Shown: piece after piece, positions 1-13,328 of the stretch
Layout of the letters: each line of letters begins with the position of its first letter
Position numbering within the stretch: the first letter of the stretch is position 1
Assembly: GCA_958298945.1 (NCBI GenBank)
Contig: OY282608.1
Coordinates: 22,049,933 to 22,113,932, forward strand
DNA: 64,000 bases
Direction of reading: 5' to 3'
Source: Atherix ibis
Taxonomy: Eukaryota > Arthropoda > Insecta > Diptera > Athericidae
Program-made: the position numbers and the translations under genes
The notes under the pieces: model-generated
What the model was told of the DNA's origin: nothing
Databases searched by the model: none
The model's input: only the letters and a program-made list of their open reading frames with translations

Positions 1-592
1 ACCAAGTAACCAAAAAGCCAACAAACTAACAAACCAACAAGCCAACAAACCAACAAGCCAACAAGCCAACAAACCAACAAACCAACAAACCAACAAACCA
101 ACAAACCAACAAACCAATAAACCAAAAAACCAACAAACCAACAAGCCAACAAGCCAACAAACCAACAAACTAACAAACCAACAAACGAACTAACCAACAA
201 ACCAACAAGCCAACAAGCCAACAAACCAACAAACCAACAAACCAGCAAACCAACAAACTATCAAACAAACAAGCCAACAAACCAGCAAACCAACAAGCCA
301 ACAAACCAACAAACCAACAAACCAACAAACCAACATGCCAACAAACAAACAAACTAAGTATCCAACAAGCCAACAAACCAACAAACTAACAAACCAAAGA
401 ACGAACTAACCAACACACCAACAAGCCAACAAGCCAACAAGCCAACAAACCAACAAGCCAATAAGCCAACAAACCAACAAACCAACAAACCAACAAGCCA
501 ATAAACCAACAAACAGAAAAACCAACAAACCAACAAACCAACAAGCCAACAATCCAACAAACCAACAAACCAACAAGCCAACAAACCAACAA
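1..592. repeat. 592-bp direct repeat, first copy
   Basis: Bases 1-592 reappear at 1,121-1,712, an offset of 1,120 bp (140 units). The variant units compared are in the same order, including ACCAATAA at 113, ACGAACTA near 185, the ACCAACAT and ACTAAGTA pair at 329-360, and the TCCAACAA unit that follows. The match ends near 592, where the second copy goes into ACTAAGTA and the first continues with consensus units. Confidence 0.85.
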
Positions 593-1120
593 ACCAACAA
601 ACCAACAAGCCAACAAACCAACAAACCAACCAACTAAGTAACCAACAAGCCAACAAACCAACAAACCAATAAGCCAACAAGTCAACAAACCAACAAACCA
701 ACAAGCCAACAAACCAACATACCAACAAACCAAAAAACCAACAAACCAACAAACCAACAAACCAACAAGCCAACAAACCAACAAACCAACAAACCAACAA
801 GCCAACAAACCAACAAACAAACAAACCAAGTAACCAAAAAGCCAACAAACTAACAAACAAACAAGCCAACAAGCCAACAAACCAACAAGCCAACAAACCA
901 ATAAACCAATAAAGCAACAAGCCAACAAGCCAACAAACCAACAAACCAACAAGCCAACAAACCAACAAACCAACAAGCCAACAAGCCAACAAACCAACAA
1001 ACCAAGTAACCAAAAAGCCAACAAACTAACAAACCAACAAGCCAACAAGCCAACAAACCAACAAACCAACAAAGCAACAAGCCAACAAGCCAACAAACCA
1101 ACAAACCAACAAGCCAACAA

Positions 1121-1712
1121 ACCAAGTAACCAAAAAGCCAACAAACTAACAAACCAACAAGCCAACAAACCAACAAGCCAACAAGCCAACAAACCAACAA
1201 ACCAACAAACCAACAAACCAACAAACCAACAAACCAATAAACCAAAAAACCAACAAACCAACAAGCCAACAAGCCAACAAACCAACAAACTAACAAACCA
1301 ACAAACGAACTAACCAACAAACCAACAAGCCAACAAGCCAACAAACCAACAAACCAACAAACCAGCAAACCAACAAACTATCAAACAAACAAGCCAACAA
1401 ACCAGCAAACCAACAAGCCAACAAACCAACAAACCAACAAACCAACAAACCAACATGCCAACAAACAAACAAACTAAGTATCCAACAAGCCAACAAACCA
1501 ACAAACTAACAAACCAAAGAACGAACTAACCAACACACCAACAAGCCAACAAGCCAACAAGCCAACAAACCAACAAGCCAATAAGCCAACAAACCAACAA
1601 ACCAACAAACCAACAAGCCAATAAACCAACAAACAGAAAAACCAACAAACCAACAAACCAACAAGCCAACAATCCAACAAACCAACAAACCAACAAGCCA
1701 ACAAACCAACAA
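1121..1712. repeat. 592-bp direct repeat, second copy
   Basis: Partner of bases 1-592. It opens with ACCAAGTA followed by ACCAAAAA, the commonest variant pair in the window. Its middle part (1,310-1,504) is itself repeated 528 bp further on at 1,838-2,032, so a small module was copied again inside an already duplicated block. Confidence 0.85.
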
Positions 1713-2248
1713 ACTAAGTAACCAACAAGCCAACAAACCAACAAACCAAAAAGCCAACAAGCCAACAAACCAACAAACCAACAAGCCAACAAACCAACAT
1801 ACCAACAAACCAAAAAACCAACAAACCAACAAACGAACTAACCAACAAACCAACAAGCCAACAAGCCAACAAACCAACAAACCAACAAACCAGCAAACCA
1901 ACAAACTATCAAACAAACAAGCCAACAAACCAGCAAACCAACAAGCCAACAAACCAACAAACCAACAAACCAACAAACCAACATGCCAACAAACAAACAA
2001 ACTAAGTATCCAACAAGCCAACAAACCAACAAACTAACAAACCAAAGAACGAACTAACCAACACACCAACAAGCCAACAAGCCAACAAGCCAACAAACCA
2101 ACAAGCCAATAAGCCAACAAACCAAAAAACCAACAAACCAACAAACCAACAAACCAACAAGCCAACGAGCCAACAAACCAACAAACCAACAAACCAACAA
2201 GCCAACAAACCAATAAACCAACAAACCAAGTAACCAAAAAGCCAACAA

Positions 2249-4960
2249 ACTAATAAACCAACAAGCCAACAAGCCAACAAACCAACAAACCAACAAAGCA
2301 ACAAGCCAACAAGCCAACAAACCAAGAAACCAACAAGCCAACAAACCAACAAACCAACAAGCCAACAAGCCAACAAACCAACAAACCAACAAACCAACAA
2401 GCCAACAAACCAACAAACCAACAAGCCAACAAACCAACAAATCAACAAACCAACAAACCAACAAGCGAACAAGCCAACAAACCAACAAGCCAACAAACCA
2501 ACAAACCAACAAACCAACAAACCAAGTAACCAAAAAGCCAACAAACTAACAAACCAACAAGCCAACAAGCCAACAAACCAACAAACCAACAAAGCAACAA
2601 GCCAACAAACCAACAAATCAACAATCCAACAAGCCAACAAACCAACAAATAAAAAAACCGACAAACCAACAAACCGACAAGCCAACAAGCCAACAAACCA
2701 ACAAACCAACAAGCCAACAAACCAACAAACCAACAAACTAAGTAACCAACAAGCCAACAAACCAACAAACCAACAAACCAACAAACCAAAAAACCAACAA
2801 ATCAACAAACCAACAAACAAATAAACCAACAAACCAACAAACCAACAAACCAACAAACCAACAAACCAACAAGCCAACAAACCAACAAACCGAAAAACCA
2901 ACAAACCAACAAACCAACAAGCCAACAAGCCAACAAACCAACAAACCAACAAGCCAACAAACCAACAAACCAACAAACTAAGTAACCAACAAGCCAACAA
3001 ACCAACAAACCAATAAGCCAACAAGTCAACAAACCAACAAACCAACAAGCCAACAAACCAACATACCAACAAACCAAAAAACCAACAAACCAACAAACCA
3101 ACAAACCAACAAGCCAACAAACCAACAAACCAACAAACCAACAAGCCAACAAACCAACAAACAAACAAACCAAGTAACCAAAAAGCCAACAAACTAACAA
3201 ACAAACAAGCCAACAAGCCAACAAACCAACAAGCCAACAAACCAATAAACCAATAAAGCAACAAGCCAACAAGCCAACAAACCAACAAACCAACAAGCCA
3301 ACAAACCAACAAACCAACAAGCCAACAAGCCAACAAACCAACAAACCAAGTAACCAAAAGGCCAACAAACTAACAAACCAACAAGCCAACAAGCCAACAA
3401 ACCAACAAACCAACAAAGCAACAAGCCAACAAGCCAACAAACCAACAAACCAACAAGCCAACAAACCAAGTAACCAAAAAGCCAACAAACTAACAAACCA
3501 ACAAGCCAACAAACCAACAAGCCAACAAGCCAACAAACCAACAAACCAACAAACCAACAAACCAACAAACCAACAAACCAATAAACCAAAAAACCAACAA
3601 ACCAACAAGCCAACAAGCCAACAAACCAACAAACTAACAAACCAACAAACGAACTAACCAACAAACCAACAAGCCAACAAGCCAACAAACCAACAAACAA
3701 ACAAACCAGCAAACCAACAAACTATCAAACAAACAAGCCAACAAACCAGCAAACCAACAAGCCAACAAACCAACAAACCAACAAACCAACAAACCAACAT
3801 GCCAACAAACAAACAAACTAAGTATCCAACAAGCCAACAAACCAACAAACTAACAAACCAAAGAACGAACTAACCAACACACCAACAAGCCAACAAGCCA
3901 ACAAGCCAACAAACCAACAAGCCAATAAGCCAACAAACCAACAAACCAACAAACCAACAAGCCAACAAACCAACAAACAGAAAAACCAACAAACCAACAA
4001 ACCAACAAGCCAACAATCCAACAAACCAACAAACCAACAAGCCAACAAACCAACAAACTAAGTAACCAACAAGCCAACAAACCAACAAACCAAAAAGCCA
4101 ACAAGCCAACAAACCAACAAACCAACAAGCCAACAAACCAACATACCAACAAACCAAAAAACCAACAAACCAACAAACCAACAAACCAACAAACCAACAA
4201 ACCAACAAGCCAACAAACCAACAAACCAACAAACAAACAAACCAAGTAACCAAAAAGCCAACAAACTAACAAACAAACAAGCCAACAAGCCAACAAACCA
4301 ACAAGCCAACAAACCAATAAACCAACGAAGCAACAAGCCAACAAGCCAACAAACCAACAAACCAACAAGCCAACAAACCAACAAACCAACAAGCCAACAA
4401 GCCAACAAACCAACAAACCACGTAACCAAAAAGCCAACAAACTAACAAACCAACAAGCCAACAATTTAACAAACCAACAAACCAACAAACCAACAAACCA
4501 ACAAACCAATAAACCAAAAAACGAACAAACCAACAAGCCAACAAGCCAACAAACCAACAAACTAACAAACCAACAAACGAACTAAGCAACAAACCAACAA
4601 GCCAACAAGGCAACAAACCAACAAACCAACAAACCAACAAACCAACAAACTAACAAACCAACAAGCCAACAAACCAACAAACTAACAAACCAACAAACGA
4701 ACTAACCAACAAATTAACAAGCCAACAAGCCAACAAACCAACAAACCAACAAACTAAGTAACCAACAAGCCAACAAACCAACAAACCAACAAGCCAACAA
4801 GCTAACAAACCAACAAGCCAACAAACCAACAAACCAAAAAACCAACAAACCAACAAACCAACAAACCAACAAGCCAACGAGCCAACAAACCAACAAACCA
4901 ACAAACCAACAAGCCAACAAACCAATAAACCAACAAACCAAGTAACCAAAAAGCCAACAA
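2249..4960. repeat. Higher-order repeat family 1, copy H1 (2,712 bp)
   Basis: This copy runs from the landmark ACTAATAA at 2,249 to the next one at 4,961. It also carries TTTAACAA at 4,465 and GGCAACAA at 4,609, which follow in the same order in the next copies. It matches the next copy closely at an offset of 2,712 bp (339 units), rising to 2,720 bp after one extra unit near 7,265-7,273. The match extends left to about 2,117. Copy edges are set by the landmark for convenience and are not proven breakpoints. Confidence 0.85.
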
Positions 4961-7696
4961 ACTAATAAACCAACAAGCCAACAAGCCAACAAACCAACAA
5001 ACCAACAAAGCAACAAGCCAACAAGCCAACAAACCAAGAAACCAACAAGCCAACAAACCAACAAACCAACAAGCCAACAAGCCAACAAACCAACAAACCA
5101 ACAAACCAACAAGCCAACAAACCAACAAACCAACAAGCCAACAAACCAACAAATCAACAAACCAACAAACCAACAAGCGAACAAGCCAACAAACCAACAA
5201 GCCAACAAACCAACAAACCAACAAACCAACAAACCAAGTAACCAAAAAGCCAACAAACTAACAAACCAACAAGCCAACAAGCCAACAAACCAACAAACCA
5301 ACAAAGCAACAAGCCAACAAACCAACAAATCAACAAACCAACAAGCCAACAAACCAACAAATAAAAAAACCGACAAACCAACAAACCGACAAGCCAACAA
5401 GCCAACAAACCAACAAACCAACAAGCCAACAAACCAACAAACCAACAAACTAAGTAACCAACAAGCCAACAAACCAACAAACCAACAAACCAACAAACCA
5501 AAAAACCAACAAATCAACAAACCAACAAACAAATAAACCAACAAACCAACAAACCAACAAACCAACAAACCAACAAACCAACAAGCCAACAAACCAACAA
5601 ACCGAAAAACCAACAAACCAACAAACCAACAAGCCAACAAGCCAACAAACCAACAAACCAACAAGCCAACAAACCAACAAACCAACAAACTAAGTAACCA
5701 ACAAGCCAACAAACCAACAAACCAATAAGCCAACAAGTCAACAAACCAACAAACCAACAAGCCAACAAACCAACATACCAACAAACCAAAAAACCAACAA
5801 ACCAACAAACCAACAAACCAACAAGCCAACAAACCAACAAACCAACAAACCAACAAGCCAACAAACCAACAAACAAACAAACCAAGTAACCAAAAAGCCA
5901 ACAAACTAACAAACAAACAAGCCAACAAGCCAACAAACCAACAAGCCAACAAACCAATAAACCAATAAAGCAACAAGCCAACAAGCCAACAAACCAACAA
6001 ACCAACAAGCCAACAAACCAACAAACCAACAAGCCAACAAGCCAACAAACCAACAAACCAAGTAACCAAAAAGCCAACAAACTAACAAACCAACAAGCCA
6101 ACAAGCCAACAAACCAACAAACCAACAAAGCAAAAAGCCAACAAGCCAACAAACCAACAAACCAACAAGCCAACAAACCAAGTAACCAAAAAGCCAACAA
6201 ACTAACAAACCAACAAGCCAACAAACCAACAAGCCAACAAGCCAACAAACCAACAAACCAACAAACCAACAAACCAACAAACCAACAAACCAATAAACCA
6301 AAAAACCAACAAACCAACAAGCCAACAAGCCAACAAACCAACAAACTAACAAACCAACAAACGAACTAACCAACAAACCAACAAGCCAACAAGCCAACAA
6401 ACCAACAAACCAACAAACCAGCAAACCAACAAACTATCAAACAAACAAGCCAACAAACCAGCAAACCAACAAGCCAACAAACCAACAAACCAACAAACCA
6501 ACAAACCAACATGCCAACAAACAAACAAACTAAGTATCCAACAAGCCAACAAACCAACAAACTAACAAACCAAAGAACGAACTAACCAACACACCAACAA
6601 GCCAACAAGCCAACAAGCCAACAAACCAACAAGCCAATAAGCCAAAAAACCAACAAACCAACAAACCAACAAGCCAACAAACCAACAAACATAAAAACCA
6701 ACAAACCAACAAACCAACAAGCCAACAATCCAACAAACCAACAAACCAACAAGCCAACAAACCAACAAACTAAGTAACCAACAAGCCAACAAACCAACAA
6801 ACCAAAAAGCCAACAAGCCAACAAACCAACAAACCAACAAGCCAACAAACCAACATACCAACAAACCAAAAAACCAACAAACCAACAAACCAACAAACCA
6901 ACAAACCAACAAACCAACAAGCCAACAAACCAACAAACCAACAAACAAACAAACCAAGTAACCAAAAAGCCAACAAACTAACAAACAAACAAGCCAACAA
7001 GCCAACAAACCAACAAGCCAACAAACCAATAAACCAACGAAGCAACAAGCCAACAAGCCAACAAACCAACAAACCAACAAGCCAACAAACCAACAAACCA
7101 ACAAGCCAACAAGCCAACAAACCAACAAACCACGTAACCAAAAAGCCAACAAACTAACAAACCAACAAGCCAACAATTTAACAAACCAACAAACCAACAA
7201 ACCAACAAACCAACAAACCAATAAACCAAAAAACGAACAAACCAACAAGCCAACAAGCCAACAAGCCAACAAACCAACAAACTAACAAACCAACAAACGA
7301 ACTAACCAACAAACCAACAAGCCAACAAGGCAACAAACCAACAAACCAACAAACCAACAAACCAACAAACTAACAAACCAACAAGCCAACAAACCAACAA
7401 ACTAACAAACCAACAAACGAACTAACCAACAAACCAACAAGCCAACAAGCCAACAAACCAACAAACCAACAAACTAAGTAACCAACAAGCCAACAAACCA
7501 ACAAACCAACAAGCCAACAAGCTAACAAACCAACAAGCCAACAAACCAACAAACCAAAAAACCAACAAACCAACAAACCAACAAACCAACAAGCCAACGA
7601 GCCAACAAACCAACAAACCAACAAACCAACAAGCTAAAAAACCAACAAGCCAACAAACCAATAAACCAACAAACCAAGTAACCAAAAAGCCAACAA
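4961..7696. repeat. Higher-order repeat family 1, copy H2 (2,736 bp)
   Basis: ACTAATAA is at 4,961, TTTAACAA at 7,177 and GGCAACAA at 7,329. This is the closest relative of H1. Parts of it return about 5.7 kb downstream: 4,650-5,245 matches 10,346-10,941 at an offset of 5,696, and 6,562-7,880 matches 12,194-13,512 at an offset of 5,632. The 64-bp drop is a net loss of eight whole units between the two stretches. Confidence 0.85.
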
Positions 7697-10656
7697 ACTA
7701 ATAAACCAACAAGCCAACAAGCCAACAAACCAACAAACCAACAAAGCAACAAGCCAACAAGCCAACAAACCAACAAACCAACAAGCCAACAAACCAACAA
7801 ACCAACAAGCCAACAAGCCAACAAACCAACAAACCAACAAACCAACAAGCCAACAAACCAACAAACCAACAAGCCAACAAACCAACAAATCAACAAGCCA
7901 ACAAACCAACAAGCGAACAAGCCAACAAACCAACAAACCAACAAAACAAAATACCAACAAACCAACAAACCAACAAGCCAACAAGCCCACAAGCCAACAA
8001 ACCAACAAACCAGCAAACCAACAAACTAACAAACCAACAAGCCAACAAACCAGCAAACCAACAAGCCAACAAACCAACAAACCAACAAACCAACAAACCA
8101 ACATGCCAACAAACAAACAAACTAAGTAACCAACAAGCCAACAAATCAACAAACTAACAAACCAAAGAACGAACTAACCAACACACCAACAAGCCAACAA
8201 GCCAACAAGCCAACAAACCAACAAACCAACAAACCAACAAGCCAACAAACCAACAAACCGAAAAACCAACAAACCAACAAACCAACAAGCCAACAATCCA
8301 ACAAACCAACAAACCAACAAGCCAACAAACCAACAAACCAACAAACTAAGTAACCAACAAGCCAACAAACCAACAAACAGAAAAACCAACAAACCAACAA
8401 ACCAACAAGCCAACAATCCAACAAACCAACAAACCAACAAGCCAACAAACCAACAAACCAACAAACTAAGTAACCAACAAGCCAACAAACCAGCAAACCA
8501 AAAAGCCAACAAGCCAACAAACCAACAAACCAACAAGCCAACAAACCAACATACCAACAAACCAAAAAACCAACAAACCAACAAACCAACAAACCAACAA
8601 ACCAACAAACCAACAAACCAACAAGCCAACAAACCAACAAACCAACAAACAAACAAACCAAGTAACCAAAAAGCCAACAAACCAACAAACCAACAAATTA
8701 AGTAACCAACAAGCCAACAAACCAACAAACCAATAAGCCAACAAGCCAACAAACCAACAAACCAACAAACTAAGTAACCAACAAGCCAACAAACCAACAA
8801 ACCAATAAGCCAACAAGCCAACAAACCAACAAACCAACAAGCCAACAAACCAACATACCAACAAGCCAACAAACCAACAAACAAACAAACCAAGTAACCA
8901 AAAAGCCAACAAACTAACAAACAAACAAGCCAACAAGCCAACAAACCAACAAGCCAACAAACCAATAAACCAACAAAGCAACAAGCCAACAAGCCAACAA
9001 ACCAACAAACCAACAAGCCAACAAACCAACAAACCAACAAGCCAACAAGCCAACAAATAAACAAACCAAGTAACCAAAAAGCCAACAAACTAACAAACCA
9101 ACAAGCCAACAAGCCAACAAACCAACAAACCAACAAAGCAACAAGCCAACAAGCCAACAAACCAACAAACCAACAAGCCAACAAACCAAGTAACCAAAAA
9201 GCCAACAAACCAACAAACCAACAAACCAACAAACCAACAAACCAACAAACCAATAAACCAAAAAACCAACAAACCAACAAGCCAACAAGCCAACAAACCA
9301 ACAAACTAACAAACCAACAAACGAACTAACCAACAAACCAACAAGCCAACAAGCCAACAAACCAACAAACCAGCAAACCAGCAAACCAACAAACTAACAA
9401 ACAAACAAGCCAACAAACCAGCAAACCAACAAGCCAACAAACCAACAAACCAACAAACCAACAAACCAACATGCCAACAAACAAACAAACTAAGTAACCA
9501 ACAAGCCAACAAACCAACAAACTAACAAACCAAAGAACGAACTAACCAACACACCAACAAGCCAACAAGCCAACAAGCCAACAAGCCAACAAACCAACAA
9601 GCCAATAAGCCAACAAACCAACAAACCAACAAACCAACAAGCCAACAAACCAACAAACAGAAAAACCAACAAACCAACAAACCAACAAGCCAACAATCCA
9701 ACAAACCAACAAACCAACAAGCCAACAAACCAACAAACCAACAAACTAAGTAACCAACAAGCCAACAAACCAACAAACCAAAAAGCCAACAAGCCAACAA
9801 ACCAACAAACCAACAAGCCAACAAACCAACATACCAACAAACCAAAAAACCAACAAACCAACAAACCAACAAACCAACAAACCAACAAACCAACAAGCCA
9901 ACAAACCAACAAACCAACAAACAAACAAACCAAGTAACCAAAAAGCCAACAAACTAACAAACAAACAAGCCAACAAGCCAACAAACCAACAAGCCAACAA
10001 ACCAATAAACCAACGAAGCAACAAGCCAACAAGCCAACAAACCAACAAACCAACAAGCCAACAAACCAACAAACCAACAAGCCAACAAGCCAACAAACCA
10101 ACAAACCAAGTAACCAAAAAGCCAACAAACTAACAAACCAACAAGCCAACAATTTAACAAACCAACAAACCAACAAACCAACAAACCAACAAACCAACAA
10201 ACCAATAAACCAAAAAACGAACAAACCAACAAGCCAACAAGCCAACAAACCAACAAACTAACAAACCAACAAACGAACTAAGCAACAAACCAACAAGCCA
10301 ACAAGGCAACAAACCAACAAACCAACAAACCAACAAACCAACAAACTAACAAACCAACAAGCCAACAAACCAACAAACTAACAAACCAACAAACGAACTA
10401 ACCAACAAACCAACAAGCCAACAAGCCAACAAACCAACAAACCAACAAACTAAGTAACCAACAAGCCAACAAACCAACAAACCAACAAGCCAACAAGCTA
10501 ACAAACCAACAAGCCAACAAACCAACAAACCAAAAAACCAACAAACCAACAAACCAACAAACCAACAAGCCAACGAGCCAACAAACCAACAAACCAACAA
10601 ACCAACAAGCCAACAAACCAATAAACCAACAAACCAAGTAACCAAAAAGCCAACAA
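7697..10656. repeat. Higher-order repeat family 1, copy H3 (2,960 bp)
   Basis: ACTAATAA is at 7,697, TTTAACAA at 10,153 and GGCAACAA at 10,305. It is the longest copy, about 250 bp over the usual length. Between 8,340 and 8,480 a stretch ending in ACTAAGTA is present twice, and two ACTAAGTA units follow at 8,769 and nearby, so part of the extra length is internal duplication. The segment 8,914-10,250 matches 5,906-7,272 of H1/H2 at offsets of 2,960-2,976. Confidence 0.8.
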
Positions 10657-13328
10657 ACTAATAAACCAACAAGCCAACAAGCCAACAAACCAACAAACCA
10701 ACAAAGCAACAAGCCAACAAGCCAACAAACCAAGAAACCAACAAGCCAACAAACCAACAAACCAACAAGCCAACAAGCCAACAAACCAACAAACCAACAA
10801 ACCAACAAGCCAACAAACCAACAAACCAACAAGCCAACAAACCAACAAATCAACAAACCAACAAACCAACAAGCGAACAAGCCAACAAACCAACAAGCCA
10901 ACAAACCAATAAACCAACAAACCAACAAACCAAGTAACCAAAAAGCCAACAAACTAACAAACGAACAAGCCAACAAGCCAACAAACCAACAAACCAACAA
11001 AGCAACAAGCCAACAAACCAACAAATCAACAAACCAACAAGCCAACAAACCAACAAATAAAAAAACCGACAAACCTACAAACCGACAAGCCAACAAGCCA
11101 ACAAACCAACAAACCAACAAGCCAACAAACCAACAAACCAACAAACTAAGTAACCAACAAGCCAACAATCCAACAAACCAACAAACCAACAAACCAAAAA
11201 ACCAACAAATCAACAAACCAACAAACAAATAAACCAACAAACCAACAAACCAACAAACCAACAAACCAACAAACCAACAAACCAACAAGCCAACAAACCA
11301 ACAAACCGAAAAACCAACAAACCAACAAACCAACAAGCCAACAAGCCAACAAACCAACAAACCAACAAGCCAACAAACCAACAAACCAACAAACTAAGTA
11401 ACCAACAAGCCAACAAACCAACAAACCAATAAGCCAACAAGTCAACAAACCAACAAACCAACAAGCCAACAAACCAACATACCAACAAACCAAAAAACCA
11501 ACAAACCAACAAACCAACAAACCAACAAGCCAACAAACCAACAAACCAACAAACCAACAAGCCAACAAACCAACAAACAAACAAACCAAGTAACCAAAAA
11601 GCCAACAAACTAACAAACAAACAAGCCAACAAGCCAACAAACCAACAAGCCAACAAACCAATAAACCAATAAAGCAACAAGCCAACAAGCCAACAAACCA
11701 ACAAACCAACAAGCCAACAAACCAACAAACCAACAAGCCAACAAGCCAACAAACCAACAAACCAAGTAACCAAAAAGCCAACAAACTAACAAACCAACAA
11801 GCCAACAAGCCAACAAACCAACAAACCAACAAAGCAACAAGCCAACAAGCCAACAAACCAACAAACCAACAAGCCAACAAACCAAGTAACCAAAAAGCCA
11901 ACAAACTAACAAACCAACAAGCCAACAAACCAACAAGCCAACAAGCCAACAAACCAACAAACCAACAAACCAACAAACCAACAAACCAACAAACCAATAA
12001 ACCAAAAAACCAACAAACCAACAAGCCAACAAACCAACAAACCAACAAACCAGCAAACCAACAAACTATCAAACAAACAAGCCAACAAACCAGCAAACCA
12101 ACAAGCCAACAAACCAACAAACCAACAAACCAACAAACCAACATGCCAACAAACAAACAAACTAAGTATCCAACAAGCCAACAAACCAACAAACTAACAA
12201 ACCAAAGAACGAACTAACCAACACACCAACAAGCCAACAAGCCAACAAGCCAACAAACCAACAAGCCAATAAGCCAACAAACCAACAAACCAACAAACCA
12301 ACAAGCCAACAAACCAACAAACAGAAAAACCAACAAACCAACAAACCAACAAGCCAACAATCCAACAAACCAACAAACCAACAAGCCAACAAACCAACAA
12401 ACTAACTAACCAACAAGCCAACAAACCAACAAACCAAAAAGCCAACAAGCCAACAAACCAACAAACCAACAAGCCAACAAACCAACATACCAACAAACCA
12501 AAAAACCAACAAACCAACAAACCAACAAACCAACAAACCAACAAACCAACAAGCCAACAAACCAACAAACCAACAAACAAACAAACCAAGTAACCAAAAA
12601 GCCAACAAACTAACAAACAAACAAGCCAACAAGCCAACAAACCAACAAGCCAACAAACCAATAAACCAACGAAGCAACAAGCCAACAAGCCAACAAACCA
12701 ACAAACCAACAAGCCAACAAACCAACAAACCAACAAGCCAACAAGCCAACAAACCAAGAAACCACGTAACCAAAAAGCCAACAAACTAACAAACCAACAA
12801 GCCAACAATTTAACAAACCAACAAACCAACAAACCAACAAACCAACAAACCAATAAACCAAAAAACGAACAAACCAACAAGCCAACAAGCCAACAAGCCA
12901 ACAAACCAACAAACTAACAAACCAACAAACGAACTAACCAACAAACCAACAAGCCAACAAGGCAACAAACCAACAAACCAACAAACCAACAAACCAACAA
13001 ACTAACAAACCAACAAGCCAACAAACCAACAAACTAACAAACCAACAAACGAACTAACCAACAAACCAACAAGCCAACAAGCCAACAAACCAACAAACCA
13101 ACAAACTAAGTAACCAACAAGCCAACAAACCAACAAACCAACAAGCCAACAAGCTAACAAACCAACAAGCCAACAAACCAACAAACCAAAAACCCAACAA
13201 ACCAACAAACCAACAAACCAACAAGCCAACGAGCCAACAAACCAACAAACCAACAAACCAACAAGCTAAAAAACCAACAAGCCAACAAACCAATAAACCA
13301 ACAAACCAAGTAACCAAAAAGCCAACAA
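10657..13328. repeat. Higher-order repeat family 1, copy H4 (2,672 bp)
   Basis: ACTAATAA is at 10,657, TTTAACAA at 12,809 and GGCAACAA at 12,961. It resembles H2 more than its neighbour H3, as the 5.6-5.7-kb offset matches show. This means copies were exchanged or duplicated in pairs and not simply added one by one. Confidence 0.8.

Larger units (their letters stand above)
1..2248. repeat. Lead-in segment of the array before the first full 2.7-kb higher-order copy
   Basis: This stretch holds material also found inside the later 2.7-kb copies, but the landmark unit ACTAATAA, used here to open each copy, is first seen at 2,249. It contains a direct repeat of bases 1-592 at 1,121-1,712, and a module of about 195 bp at 190-384, 1,310-1,504 and 1,838-2,032. 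The same module returns near 3,654, 6,366 and 9,326. Its edge carries the units ACCAACAT, GCCAACAA, ACAAACAA and ACTAAGTA. It is probably a partial copy cut by the window edge. Confidence 0.75.

Noticed and set aside
2002..3357. 451-residue open frame on the - strand (again at 4,714-6,069), and hundreds of shorter ones
   Set aside because: The product is only the octapeptide repeat LLVCWFVG with A/V and F/L swaps. The frame starts at TTG, has no ribosome-binding site or unique domain, and overlaps equally long frames of the same peptide. Open frames follow from the 8-bp arithmetic; stops occur only where a variant unit such as ACTAACAA falls in phase.
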